Shown piece after piece: positions 11,063 to 20,427 of a stretch of DNA of 64,000 bases (positions within the stretch are counted from its first letter, which is position 1; each line of letters starts with the position of its first letter). The notes under the pieces are model-generated. The model did not search any database. It worked only from the letters and a program-made list of their open reading frames with translations, and was not told the DNA's origin. Source of the stretch: Bugulina stolonifera (lineage: Eukaryota > Bryozoa > Gymnolaemata > Cheilostomatida > Bugulidae); the NCBI GenBank assembly GCA_935421135.1, contig OW285194.1, positions 1,696,501 to 1,760,500 of the forward strand. Reading direction: 5' to 3'. A program made the translations under genes and the position numbers.

Positions 11063-14000
11063 CTACACTAGTTTTCTAGTTTTGGTACTGGGTTGTGACA
11101 GCAAATATGGTGCTATGAATTGAGTATAAAAGATAAGGAGGTTTGACCTCAATGACTTGGTAAACAGTTTGTCTATTGGGATAACATCTGTGATGCTCTC
11201 ATCAGTCCTATAGACATAGAAATAGGTTACTGAGACACCTGTGACCATCATTTGACCCTGTGTTTGACCAGAATAATCGTTTCTCCTCTTGAGTTGACCA
11301 TGGTCATCTAAATAATTGAGGTCAGCAATTAATTTGCTAGGACATTTGATTTCTACCAGTGCCTTTCCGTGACAGGTGCACTCGATGATACCATCAGGTG
11401 ATGCACCTAGATATGACATTTCCTCATCAATAAATAGGCCACAATTAGTAAAAACAGCACCATTATGCTTTTGCCGAAATTGTGTAACAAAATGTTCAGA
11501 TGCTTCTTTCTCCAAGCATCTTCCACTGATAATTTGAGAGAGATGGCCTAAGTCTGGAGGGTTTAAAATTGATTGGACAATATTAGCCATATCTGTATGT
11601 GGGTCAGTCTTCAATGTCTCTACTCTGGTGTGTGTCCTGTAGAAATTAGAGGCAGTGAGTCTACCTGCTCTGGCAGCCTTCCATAGAGGGTTGTCACTTT
11701 GACCTCTGGTTGCAACTTCGATATCTGATAATTGCTTGCCTGTGAGCTTGAGCTTGTCCAAGAAGGCGTCAATGCTATGGGATTGAGCTGCAAGTTTAAT
11801 GACATCATCACCAACATTTTCCTCTGGGGAGATGTTTTCAGAGCCTGTAATATAAGAAATTACACTATAATTATATTTAATTGTGCAAATGCATGGTTGT
11901 TTGCACACACACACAGCTGTGCAAAAATTGAGTTAAAGATAGCTTAACCCTTATAATATTATTGATAGGCCTAGGCATAAAGCATAGGATCTATATGTAT
12001 GTACAGTTGTAGTAACCTTCCCATCAAGCCATCAAAATAATAAATGGTGTCATATTTATATTAGTGATTTATTGTAGAACTACTACAATCATACAGCCTG
12101 TCCTGGTTTAGATGGACTAGATAAGTGTCTCTGTCTAAAATATTTATTCCCACCTGCTGCCTTTCTTTGTATTTAGATAAATGTCAGTCATTCAAGGATG
12201 TGGTAGCAATAAAATGGGACAATAACTAAGATTGAAAACTGTCAATGGATAATGATGAGAGCAGCTTTCTCTGCAGTTGGGGTTATAAACTAAGGATGGT
12301 ACTCGTTGTAGCCTACAGTTACCTAGTGATATCACAGCAGGCTACAACTACCTGTACTAAGTTGATGATATCATCATGAGCATATTACATGACTTGTGTA
12401 GTAGTAAGAATCAATAATTTTATATACAGAGGTATTTATAGAAAACAAAATTGCAATTGCAACATACATTGCCTAAGCCTACTGCTACTAACTATTTACA
12501 CAATTACACACAGCAGGCATACATGTAGGGCTTACATCATGTAAAAATTACATGGCAAATTTGTAGTAATTTGGCAAAATCCAACAACCATATTAGCCTG
12601 TGAACTTTTGTGACATTTATTGCAATAACATTGCTGAGCACCATAATCTAAATTAAATAGAAATCAATAATGCTTATGGTCAGATTACATGTAGGTGCAA
12701 CCTTCTCTAAATAATAAGAATAACAGACAGGCAGCCTCTATTCTTTGTAAACAATAGCTCTATGGCTCGACTATACTCTCACCTGGTAAAAATATAACTG
12801 CATCGCTTTTAGAAGCCTTTAAATCTTGAATGAACTCCTGATATGGTAGACTGTCAGCCTTCTTTGTTAAATATTGTCTGAATTGGGTTGCTGGTACAGC
12901 TGATTTCTTTAATGATTTTACTAATAAAAAGTAAAATGTTATTCCTTTCTATTAAATTAAATTGTGGAGTATGTTCTTTGGAATATTCCGTTAACAAATA
13001 ACTGTAAGGTAGATTTATTTGCTAAACTTGAAATTTAGTTAGCAGATACAAAGAATCATATGATATGTTATAGGCCTAATGTGTAGCCTACCTTATGTGC
13101 ACATCTGCTTACCAGTGTTATTTTAACTTATTCACTATGTTGCTATGTTGCAGTGTACAGACATAATGTTGTAATGTATTTTAAAAGACCCTAGATATTT
13201 ATATTAGTACGCTACTCATGATAACAGTAGTATTTTTGATGATATAGTAGTATGTAGTGGTTGTTAGCATTTCTTTCTCATCAAATGTATGCTTACAATA
13301 TTTACTAGATTTTATCAACAGAAAATCTTACCTTTGCCTTTCTGGTGACCTGGCTTAGAAAATTCCATGTCTTGTAACTGAATATATACTGCATCCTTTA
13401 GCGCTGGAACTTTCCAGGAGCATTGAGCAGTAGTACAAGATGGATTTGAAATGTCTAGTCTGTGAGTGCTTTCTATTTTGAACAATATTGCTGCAGCATG
13501 GTTGCATACTTGACTTAATCTGAAAAAGTTTACAAACTCCCTGTTACCCATGCATTTTGGTGTCAATCTCTTTAAACATAGAGTATTCATTACAGCATAT
13601 TATACTATCAATTCAAGTAGTAATTAAAAATTGCAATTTCTATAGACCTAGATTTTAAAATACAAAAACTAGAATAATATACTAACCCAGCAAAGCAGGT
13701 GCAGCATGCTGAGCATACTTCCCCAGATTCCTTAATAATTTTCACCCAAACTTCGTGTGGAGGGTCATTTACTTTGTTGCTTCTTCTGCATTGTGCTTTA
13801 AGAAAGCAACAAGGATGGTCCTTTCTGATTGTGTGCAAAAACACTTCTTGGATGTAGTCATTGTAAAACAGACTATATGCCTTGCCAGTCTTATATGATG
13901 TCAATGCATCTTTTGATAGAGAGCAACCTTTTTTCTGTATGAATTTTACAATCTCTACATATTATGTTGTCTGAGGCCAGAATGAAATTCCTTCTTTTTC

Positions 14001-14299
14001 TGGTATCCATTTTTTTAATCGATTAGGATCAACAGCAGACCCTGGGCCTTCTTTATAAATAGCTACATAATCCACCTTTCTTGATTGGAGTTCTTCTACT
14101 GCTGTTGGATTTTCAGGTACTTGCTGGTTATAAAGAACATATACCCCTGCACTCAGTTCCTCACTTGAACCCCCGGTTTTGAAACCTCTTCTACGACAAT
14201 AATCTTTTCTAGCTTCAATATAGTCCACATTTTAATTTCTTCCAGTGAAATAATATAATTTTCTAATATTTGAGTACTATTTGCAGCAGCGCTAGCCAT
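11063..14299 (-). pseudogene. SAP-SWIM-YqaJ nuclease gene, broken
   Basis: The gene begins at an ATG (14299-14297). The first exon carries a SAP-like motif (CRRRGFKTGGSSEEL), but one frame change near 14229-14233 separates it from the start. An in-frame TAA at 13964-13962 then interrupts the frame before the following region. Exons downstream join in phase: up to 13687, 13519-13332, 12920-12783 and 11844-11063. The join at 13687/13519 assembles a SWIM zinc finger (CTCFAG...VCNHAA). The last exon has the YqaJ/lambda-exonuclease fold core with SPDG and VEIKCP, the D and ExK catalytic set of PD-(D/E)xK nucleases. Proteins of this layout accompany eukaryotic DNA transposons and may resect or process DNA ends. 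The two lesions suggest the copy is dead. Confidence 0.75.
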
Positions 14300-15078
14300 G
14301 ATAGTAATGTACATCAAATTGCAAGAGTGAGGTACCTGTTGTTTTTACATGCTATATAAATATACTTGCATATAAAAATTGTTTTGGAGAATGGGTTAAA
14401 ATACACCCACAAGCACTGGTTTCACCAGAACTCCTTCATTATACGATGGCCTACAGTATTGGTGCAACTATTTGAAAATTATAATATTTTTACAGTTCTT
14501 ACATTCGATTGGTTAGTTGAACTAAGCAAAATGTTGTTTATCCAATCATAGTAGCAGTATTTACTGGTGTATAATCATGATAATGCTGCCAACTTGAAGT
14601 GGGCCAAGTGAGTTATGTGGTAGAGTGAGAACATTCATGGTCAATTAAAAAGCAATTACAAGGTACCCATTGGTACCTTCTAAACAAATGCTGCTATAAA
14701 ATGCATTCTATGGGACAAAAATATACTGCAATATTCCCCCTAGGAGTTATTTTTTATCCCGTTTTCAAATATGCCCTCCGTTTCATTTTTCCACCCCCAG
14801 ATTTTCTTCTATGTCCTATTTCAAGGCTGATCACAGGGTTCCACAATGATAAACAGTACCTAAAGTAAGAGAAGATAACTCTTCACTTTTTGCGGATATC
14901 GAAGCTAGGAAAACTGTCTATTATATATGCTGACTTAACACATGCACACAGCCTTTTCTTGCTAACAATAGCTATGACATACTCCTTTAGATATGTGTCT
15001 TTTATTCATTCAATTGTGTTTGAACTATTATATAAAGGTATTTTAACATGTGTACACATATGGATAGATGAGTAGAAC

Positions 15079-17659
15079 CAGACCTGCCAACCTAGGGGTG
15101 GGGCAATAGAGTGAGTTGCATAAAAGGGGCAAAAAATTTTTTGATTGGGGCACTCACAAAGCTTCTGAATTGATTACTATAATCATTATGATTATGAAAG
15201 ATATGAATGTCATTTTATTAATATAATTTAATTACTAGCTGCTAGCATGCTTGTAAATTTGGCTGAAAATAAAAATTTCATAGTTATAGTACTCGTAGGC
15301 CAATTAAAAGATTGTGACTTGTTTGTTATTGTGTAAAATAAAATCTAGTAATTTAGAAAGTTAGTAAAAATAAGAGACCAGTATACATTTAGCCTGGATT
15401 TATTATATTAATATTTGCTTAGCCCTTACGATTACCGATTACCGTAATAGCATCTAACAGAGTTGTGTAACTTAATGTAATTACATAAACTTCAGTTTGC
15501 TTAGTTGTAGTAAAAGCTTAGGTCCTCCAATGCATTAGCAGTTAATTGGTCTGGTTATGATGAGCTTACAATCGTGTGGTACAAATATCCAAATATCTTT
15601 TAAACATAATATGTCTATTAGTTATATATTACCAAGAAGTTTGTTGCTAATGATTTGATGCGGATTGGTAGAAAGTGGGTAAAACAAGTTGTAGGCCTAC
15701 ATATTGTGATGAACTGTAAATACAATCTCTATATCGCATAATTAAATAACTTCAATTGCATGTGTTGTGCTAGGTGCAATAGTATATAGTTTCATGCAGC
15801 CTTAGATCTTTGTTTGTGGTTGGGGTGACACCTCTCTGAAACTTCGCTGAAGAACCCTGGCTATGACCAAAAAGCATAAAGTTGTGCCTGCCTCTATACT
15901 GTAGGCCCTACATCTCTCAACCACACTTTAGTTATATAGGTTTATTTTTATGTGTATTTCTTGTTGAACCATATTTTGTTGAGTTCATTGCTGACTGGGA
16001 TTGACTGTTATCTATTATGGGCCGAGAGCCGATAACAAATTGTTTACATCGATCGCAATCCTCCACCTGACTTGTAAGGGCTGACAATTTTACGCTGGAC
16101 CCTCCAGTTTTTTTACTACATGTATGCCCAAATCGTCGTCGATGGTGTTTTGGCTCTAAAGTTTTTGTAGAATAACTAGTTGAGTATTGATGGCCCATCA
16201 GTCCTTCAGACTCTAGACAGCCAGTTTTTTTTATAAAAAGCGCCACATTTTTCTGTTTTGTTCAGTCGCTACTTGGATTAAAATACAGTTATCTCTATCT
16301 TCTTAAATACTCTGCATTCTTGATAGAAACCTAAAGTACTACCTAGGAGTCTTCCAGCCTGTGGAATTGAGTGCCCAGGGTAACCAGTCTTAGTTCAAAA
16401 TAAGTTCTACAAGCTTAGACCAGGAAACAGGGGCCGGTCCTATGCATGCACAGTAATATACATGATGGGAGCCCGTTGGACCTGTTAATCAGTTGTATAA
16501 GGTTGTGATCTGCAGGTATCTACGGTATCTAGCAGTGTTTGGTCAGCCCGAGGGTTTTATTGGGTGATTTCAGCGAATGTGGTATGTAGGATCGTGTGCT
16601 AGACACAGTCAAACATCACAGTATTACCACACTTGAAGAAACAAGCTGTACCCAGTGCCAGACTTGACCGTTTTCTTAAGACTATCATTCTTCTGATGGG
16701 TGAAAATCATCTGAGAGATTAGCACATTTGATAATTATATTGCTGAGCACCGTCTTTAGGGAGGCAGTTTACCATGGTGTTGAATTATGTATAAGGGGTA
16801 TAAGGGCCAATGTGAGAGCTAGATGGCTTATTAGCTTAAACTTTTTTGAAGTTTGCACATCTGTACCCAAAACCTGGTTATCGAGCTACATGACTCGTTT
16901 TTAAAATTGTCAAATAAAGTATAGTGATAGCATTTTCCAATGCATTCATCTACTTATATCTATACAAAAAAGCTTCAAAGTGTAACAATAAGATTAGCTA
17001 CATCTCATTTAGCAATTTAGTACTATCAGATGCAAAACAGTCTGCCACAGAGCCAATCTACCCAGGAACTCTGGCGATTTGATAGTTAAAATAATGTTGG
17101 TCTTTTTGATTAAATTTGATATACTTATACTAATACTTTCTCACCATTTCATTCTATCTCACTGCCACTGTACAAATTACAGTAATGCAGGTACTAGTTT
17201 GGCTTAGCTCACTCACACAACTGATAATATAAAATAATTTTGTAATGAGTAGGCCTATACTTTAGTATATATTATTATGATTATCATTCAATATTATAGT
17301 TGACTTCAGATTATCACTTATGGTAGGTGCCTAAGTATTGTGATAGGGTCCTAGTTAGTAAGGGGCATCTCTGTATCCCAACATATAAATTGATGCTCCA
17401 TATGAATGAAATAAGGGCTATTGTGGCAATGCCAATAAACTGTACTGTGTACCCTTTGTTTGTATGAGTTTTGTGGCTTGAGGAAAGCAAGTAAGTAGAG
17501 CAAAATGAGGCAAAAACAACAATTTTACTACTTTATAATGGGGCAAAAAATAATTTTTTATTGCTTTGATGGGGCAAAAGAGTGAGAAGGGAGTGAGAGC
17601 TTGAGCAATGGGGCAATTGCTTGAATCTCACGCTCAATGCGTGAGAGTTGGCAGGTCTG
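15079..17659. mobile_element. hAT-type non-autonomous element
   Basis: Termini CAGACCTGCCAAC...GTTGGCAGGTCTG are flanked by AGTAGAAC at 15071-15078 and 17660-17667. The mirror position in the left Polinton arm (near 6175-6185, GTTCTACT on the plus strand) is the empty site. An 8-bp duplication and a CAG start fit hAT. Subterminal GGGGCAAAAAA words occur near both ends. No transposase is recognised in 2.6 kb; a 104-codon minus-strand frame at 15932-16246 has no family features. It inserted after the palindrome existed, or the left arm was copied without it. Confidence 0.8.
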
Positions 17660-17752
17660 AGTAGAACTAGACTACACAAAGATTTTATCAAATCCTTCTC
17701 TATTTATTCTTCGGTGTCAGCACCCTCCAACCCGTCCATTTTATTTTCACAG

Positions 17753-17900
17753 ATTCGTCAGCAGAGAGGAGTTTGAGTACGTAGAAATGGACACGGATAG
17801 CGCTTACATGGCCCTGAGTGCTCGTAGTATAGATGCGCCCATCCGAAAAGATAAAAATTTATCAGAAGAGGAAACCAAACGTATAGCTACACCCAGCTAA
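17753..17900 (+). pseudogene. Polinton DNA polymerase B fragment, right arm
   Basis: An exon-like frame after a TTTTCACAG acceptor encodes about 48 residues and ends in TAA (17898-17900). The segment FEYVEMDTDSAYMAL carries the DTDS catalytic motif of family B polymerases. The following residues (SARSIDAPIRKD) also fit the region after motif C in Polinton polymerases as I know them. It reads outward, toward the right terminus. The hAT-type insertion lies 93 bases upstream, and the left arm, which lacks that insertion, holds no more polymerase sequence upstream either. The polymerase was therefore truncated before the palindrome formed or by its formation. Confidence 0.78.
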
Positions 17901-18101
17901 AGACCGGACTCACCTACCTCTATGGTAAGCGGAAGGTTGCAGAAGACGGGGTGAGTACGAGTCCTATAGAATGCTAGTACTGATTTCTCGGAGATGAGAC
18001 TACTTCATTCGATAAATTGGAGAGTAAACGAAGAGTGCAACATAACCCTTGTACATATACCCGTATATTTTTCTTCACATTCACTCTCTATTGTAAGGGG
18101 T

Positions 18102-18156
18102 CTCCGTCCTCAAAACGGAGGGTTTACCGGTTGTAACCTTAAAACCGAGCAATAAA
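18102..18156 (+). other. Hairpin followed by AATAAA, right arm
   Basis: CTCCGT (18102-18107) pairs with ACGGAG (18115-18120), and AATAAA follows at 18151. This could be the 3' end of the polymerase transcript, which reads in this direction. The mirror copy is in the left arm near 5690-5740. Assignment is by position only. Confidence 0.3.
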
Positions 18157-18280
18157 ACACTAGCTAATAGATTAAAAACCATTTACCTCGCCAAACCAAA
18201 AGGGTAGACGGTACTAGCGCAACTTCCACTCATACTCACCCCTTATCAGTTCACATTTCTTCTATCGTCTTCATTCGTAG

Positions 18281-18774
18281 GTGGGGGGTGACATCGCACG
18301 CGCACGATGCGCTCTCTCCCTATCGGAGTTTGCTACCCGGGGGAAAGTGGACGCGGTGGTCGAAGAAATTGGTGGGGAGTCAACGACATCATCGTGGAGG
18401 CGGGTCTATTTGTAGGATGATGATGATGTTGATGATGATGATGATGATGATGATGAGAAGACAGCCATCCATTTATTCCATTTATCTATTTCTACCCCTC
18501 CGAGCGAGGATGTCGCCGGCGAACCACCTCGCGAAGTCTACGGTTTGAAGCGCGAAAGAGCCACCGCCTTCACTTTCCCTCGCCGCTCGTCACGGGGACG
18601 GGCGATTTCCCTAGGGGAGGGTCCGGGGGAAACGAGGGTTAAGGCGCGAGTCTTTCATCGGAGGTCCGGGGGCGCTCGAACGGAGGAGCGCGCGAGTGCG
18701 GTGTCACCCCGACCAGTTCAGTCTCAACAGTCCCCGGCGAAGAAATCATCCGGAAGCACCACCACCAATACTCG
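18281..18774 (+). pseudogene. GC-rich exon-like reading frame with acidic run, right arm
   Basis: The segment is bounded by a pyrimidine-rich acceptor (CTTCATTCGTAG) and a strong donor (CTCG then GTAAGT). One frame is open across it except for a TAG at 18413-18415. After the TAG come a run of 12 Asp broken by one Val, encoded by a GAT microsatellite, then a basic, Ser/Arg/Pro-rich region containing FTFPRRSSRGRAIS and ending QSPAKKSSGSTTTNTR if the donor is not used. Composition is far more GC-rich than the surroundings. I do not recognise it. It could be an exon of an unassigned Polinton gene, a captured host exon or a chance frame. Presence in both arms reflects the palindrome, not selection. 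Confidence 0.4.
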
Positions 18775-19004
18775 GTAAGTTTCTTATAGTAGTATAGTCA
18801 GCGTCGTAAACTCTGCACGGGCACTCCGCACGGGCGTACCTTATCATTACTCCAACCCGTATTTTTCTTCGCTTCACCGTACTATTACTCTCAAACGTAT
18901 TGAAATTTAAAACAAATTCGTGTACCATTACCCTCGCTCACGTTTTTCATAGCCGGATATCATTACTCTAACCCGTATTTTCCTTCGCTTCACCCTACTC
19001 CAGC

Positions 19005-19400
19005 CGACGGTTCGCCCGCGAGGGCCGCGACGGGTCGTTGGGGCGGGATGGGCGGGGGGAGGGCGGCGTGGGGCCACGGCTGGACTCGCAAACGAGAACC
19101 GCCGCGAGGCGGAGGGGAGGGGCGGGGACGGGTGGAGGGAGGACGGGTGGGGTTCGCGGGGCGGGGGGGGGGGCGCGCGCGTACGCGCGCCCCCTCGCCC
19201 GAGCCGTGGAACGGGGCGGGGCGCGGGGTTTGCTCTTTAGACTGGGTTCCGCGGAACAGCCGATGAGGTTTTTGAAACCCCACCCGCGATGGGGGGGGGG
19301 AGTAGGTTCTAGGGCTTTGCACATAGAGTGAGGTTTAGGGGAGAGGAGGGGGCGAGAGGACGGGTGGGGTGGTCGTCCGCCCGGGGAGATTTTGGACCTA
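19005..19400 (+). other. GC-rich, G-run subterminal zone, right
   Basis: Mirror of the left zone, with G runs on the plus strand (for example GGGGCGGGGGGGGGGG near 19160). Several groups of four or more G-runs are closely spaced. It may act in element replication or transcription; that is inference. Confidence 0.7.
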
Positions 19401-19460
19401 GGGCTAATACGACGCGGAAATGGCCGGGTGTCTGTGTAGATCTGCACTGACTAAACTACT

Positions 19461-19640
19461 CACATATAATCAGTGTATGTTATACAGTCATGTATAATCA
19501 GTGTAAGTTATACATATTATAATCAGTGTAAGTTATACATGTAATCAGTGTATGTTATACATGTAATCAGTGTAAGTTATACATGTAATCATTGTATGTT
19601 ATGTATGTACAAGTATACAGTTTTTGTTGCAATAGTTCAG
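19461..19640 (+). repeat. Minisatellite, copy A
   Basis: Imperfect repeats of TAATCAGTGTAAGTTATACA (about 20-28 bases). The array begins at about 4366 on the other side of the Polinton derivative, which inserted inside it. It corresponds to 45590-45825. Confidence 0.85.
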
Positions 19641-20272
19641 CGACAACACACTAGAGGTGGAACGAGACAGCATTTTTGGATTCGAGACGAGATTCGAGAC
19701 ACTACTTCTAAAAAATTCGAGACGAGACGAGACTGGGTTTTAAGATTCAAGGGAATTTTCCTAAAAAATTTGCCAAATTTTATATGTCTGCATGTTAGAG
19801 CTCCAATAGTTTCATTTGCTACTCTGTAAACTCTGTATTTTATCATTATACATTTCATTTCAATAAAAAGGTGAACAGGAGGCTGTGAAATATATTGCAC
19901 ATGTATTCCATGTACATTACATTGCATGTACACAGTTACTAAAATAATAATGTAATTTGACAAACTAGTATGGAGTTATGTTCCCTTTAATGAAATAATC
20001 TCACGAGTAGACAACTTTTGGTAAAGATATAACATTGCATTATGGGAGTGGTGATTGACAGTCGTTAGTAGTTCTGTATGACTTGTAGTGATAGACTAGT
20101 AGCTCAGCGTTAGCTGCGATGCTATTACTAGGCAATCAGTGCTGGGAATGCACATGTACGTAGTATTACTAAATAATTTAAATAATAATTTTCTATTTGA
20201 TAGATTTATTGTTGATTAGCAATTAATTGTATTATAATTATTAATTTATTGTAAATAAAACTTATTAGCTGC

Positions 20273-20406
20273 TGTTCATGTCAGGCTTTCTAGATTATTA
20301 TACATGTAGCTTGTTTTTGACTAAGCATTACTATGATAAGCCTCTGAGCTATAAGACATTACTTGGTAAAAAAGAGAGACACATTACATGATACAAAACA
20401 TAAACA
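20273..20406 (+). repeat. 5' LTR of the Gypsy element
   Basis: Begins TGTTCATGTCAGGC and ends CATAAACA. At 134 bases it must hold promoter and polyadenylation signals in very little space; no clear TATA box or AATAAA was recognised. Confidence 0.95.
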
Positions 20407-20424
20407 TGGTGCCCCAAGTGATCT
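20407..20424 (+). other. Primer-binding site
   Basis: TGGTGCCCCAAGTGATC follows the LTR without a gap and complements a tRNA 3' end that finishes GGGGCACCA. The tRNA identity was not determined. The Gag start codon lies 21 bases after the LTR. Confidence 0.75.
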
Positions 20425-20427
20425 GAA

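Larger units (their letters stand above)
9748..14919 (-). mobile_element. ISL2EU-like DNA transposon
   Basis: Inverted termini of 400-450 bases (9748-10200 and 14520-14919) begin AGACAGTTTTCCTAGCTTC. The element sits in the AT-rich array of the Polinton right arm; the interrupted word is AATGTATTATATATGC, and the flanks suggest a 2-bp AT duplication, although the bases around the join are ambiguous. A 2-bp AT duplication together with a YqaJ-type nuclease gene matches what I know of the ISL2EU superfamily. The only gene seen is the nuclease, which is broken; no transposase is recognised. An inverted-repeat segment built on CAGTTCGAAAC lies at about 10450-10665. The other intervals inside show nothing clear. 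Confidence 0.65.
4396..19460. mobile_element. Palindromic Polinton/Maverick-derived element
   Basis: The element starts AGTAGTATAGTCAGTGCAG and its other end reads the same on the minus strand with one difference (AGTAGTTTAGTC...). It is flanked by CACATA at 4390-4395 and 19461-19466; the empty site with a single CACATA is at 45611-45616. A 6-bp duplication, AG...CT ends and inverted termini over 1 kb are the known signature of Polintons. Both termini carry a DNA polymerase B fragment. The whole element is one palindrome centred at 8556-8561: left arm 4396-8555, right arm 8562-19460. The right arm is interrupted by 9748-14919 and 15079-17659. No integrase, ATPase, protease or capsid gene is seen, so it is non-autonomous. 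Confidence 0.8.
17668..19460 (-). repeat. Right terminal inverted repeat of the Polinton derivative
   Basis: Inverted partner of 4396-6190. Its inner edge is cut by the hAT-type element at 15079-17659; the homology resumes on the far side at 14920-15070. The right terminus ends ...ACTAAACTACT next to the duplicated CACATA. Confidence 0.88.

Noticed and set aside
15932..16246. 104-codon minus-strand frame as a hAT transposase
   Set aside because: No hAT domain motif (BED finger, catalytic residues or dimerisation region) is visible, and the frame is short for 2.6 kb of AT-rich DNA.
18288..18548. Frame with a poly-methionine run, and its mirror at 5295-5555
   Set aside because: It is a phase-shifted reading of the GAT microsatellite. 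The Asp-run frame fits the splice signals better.
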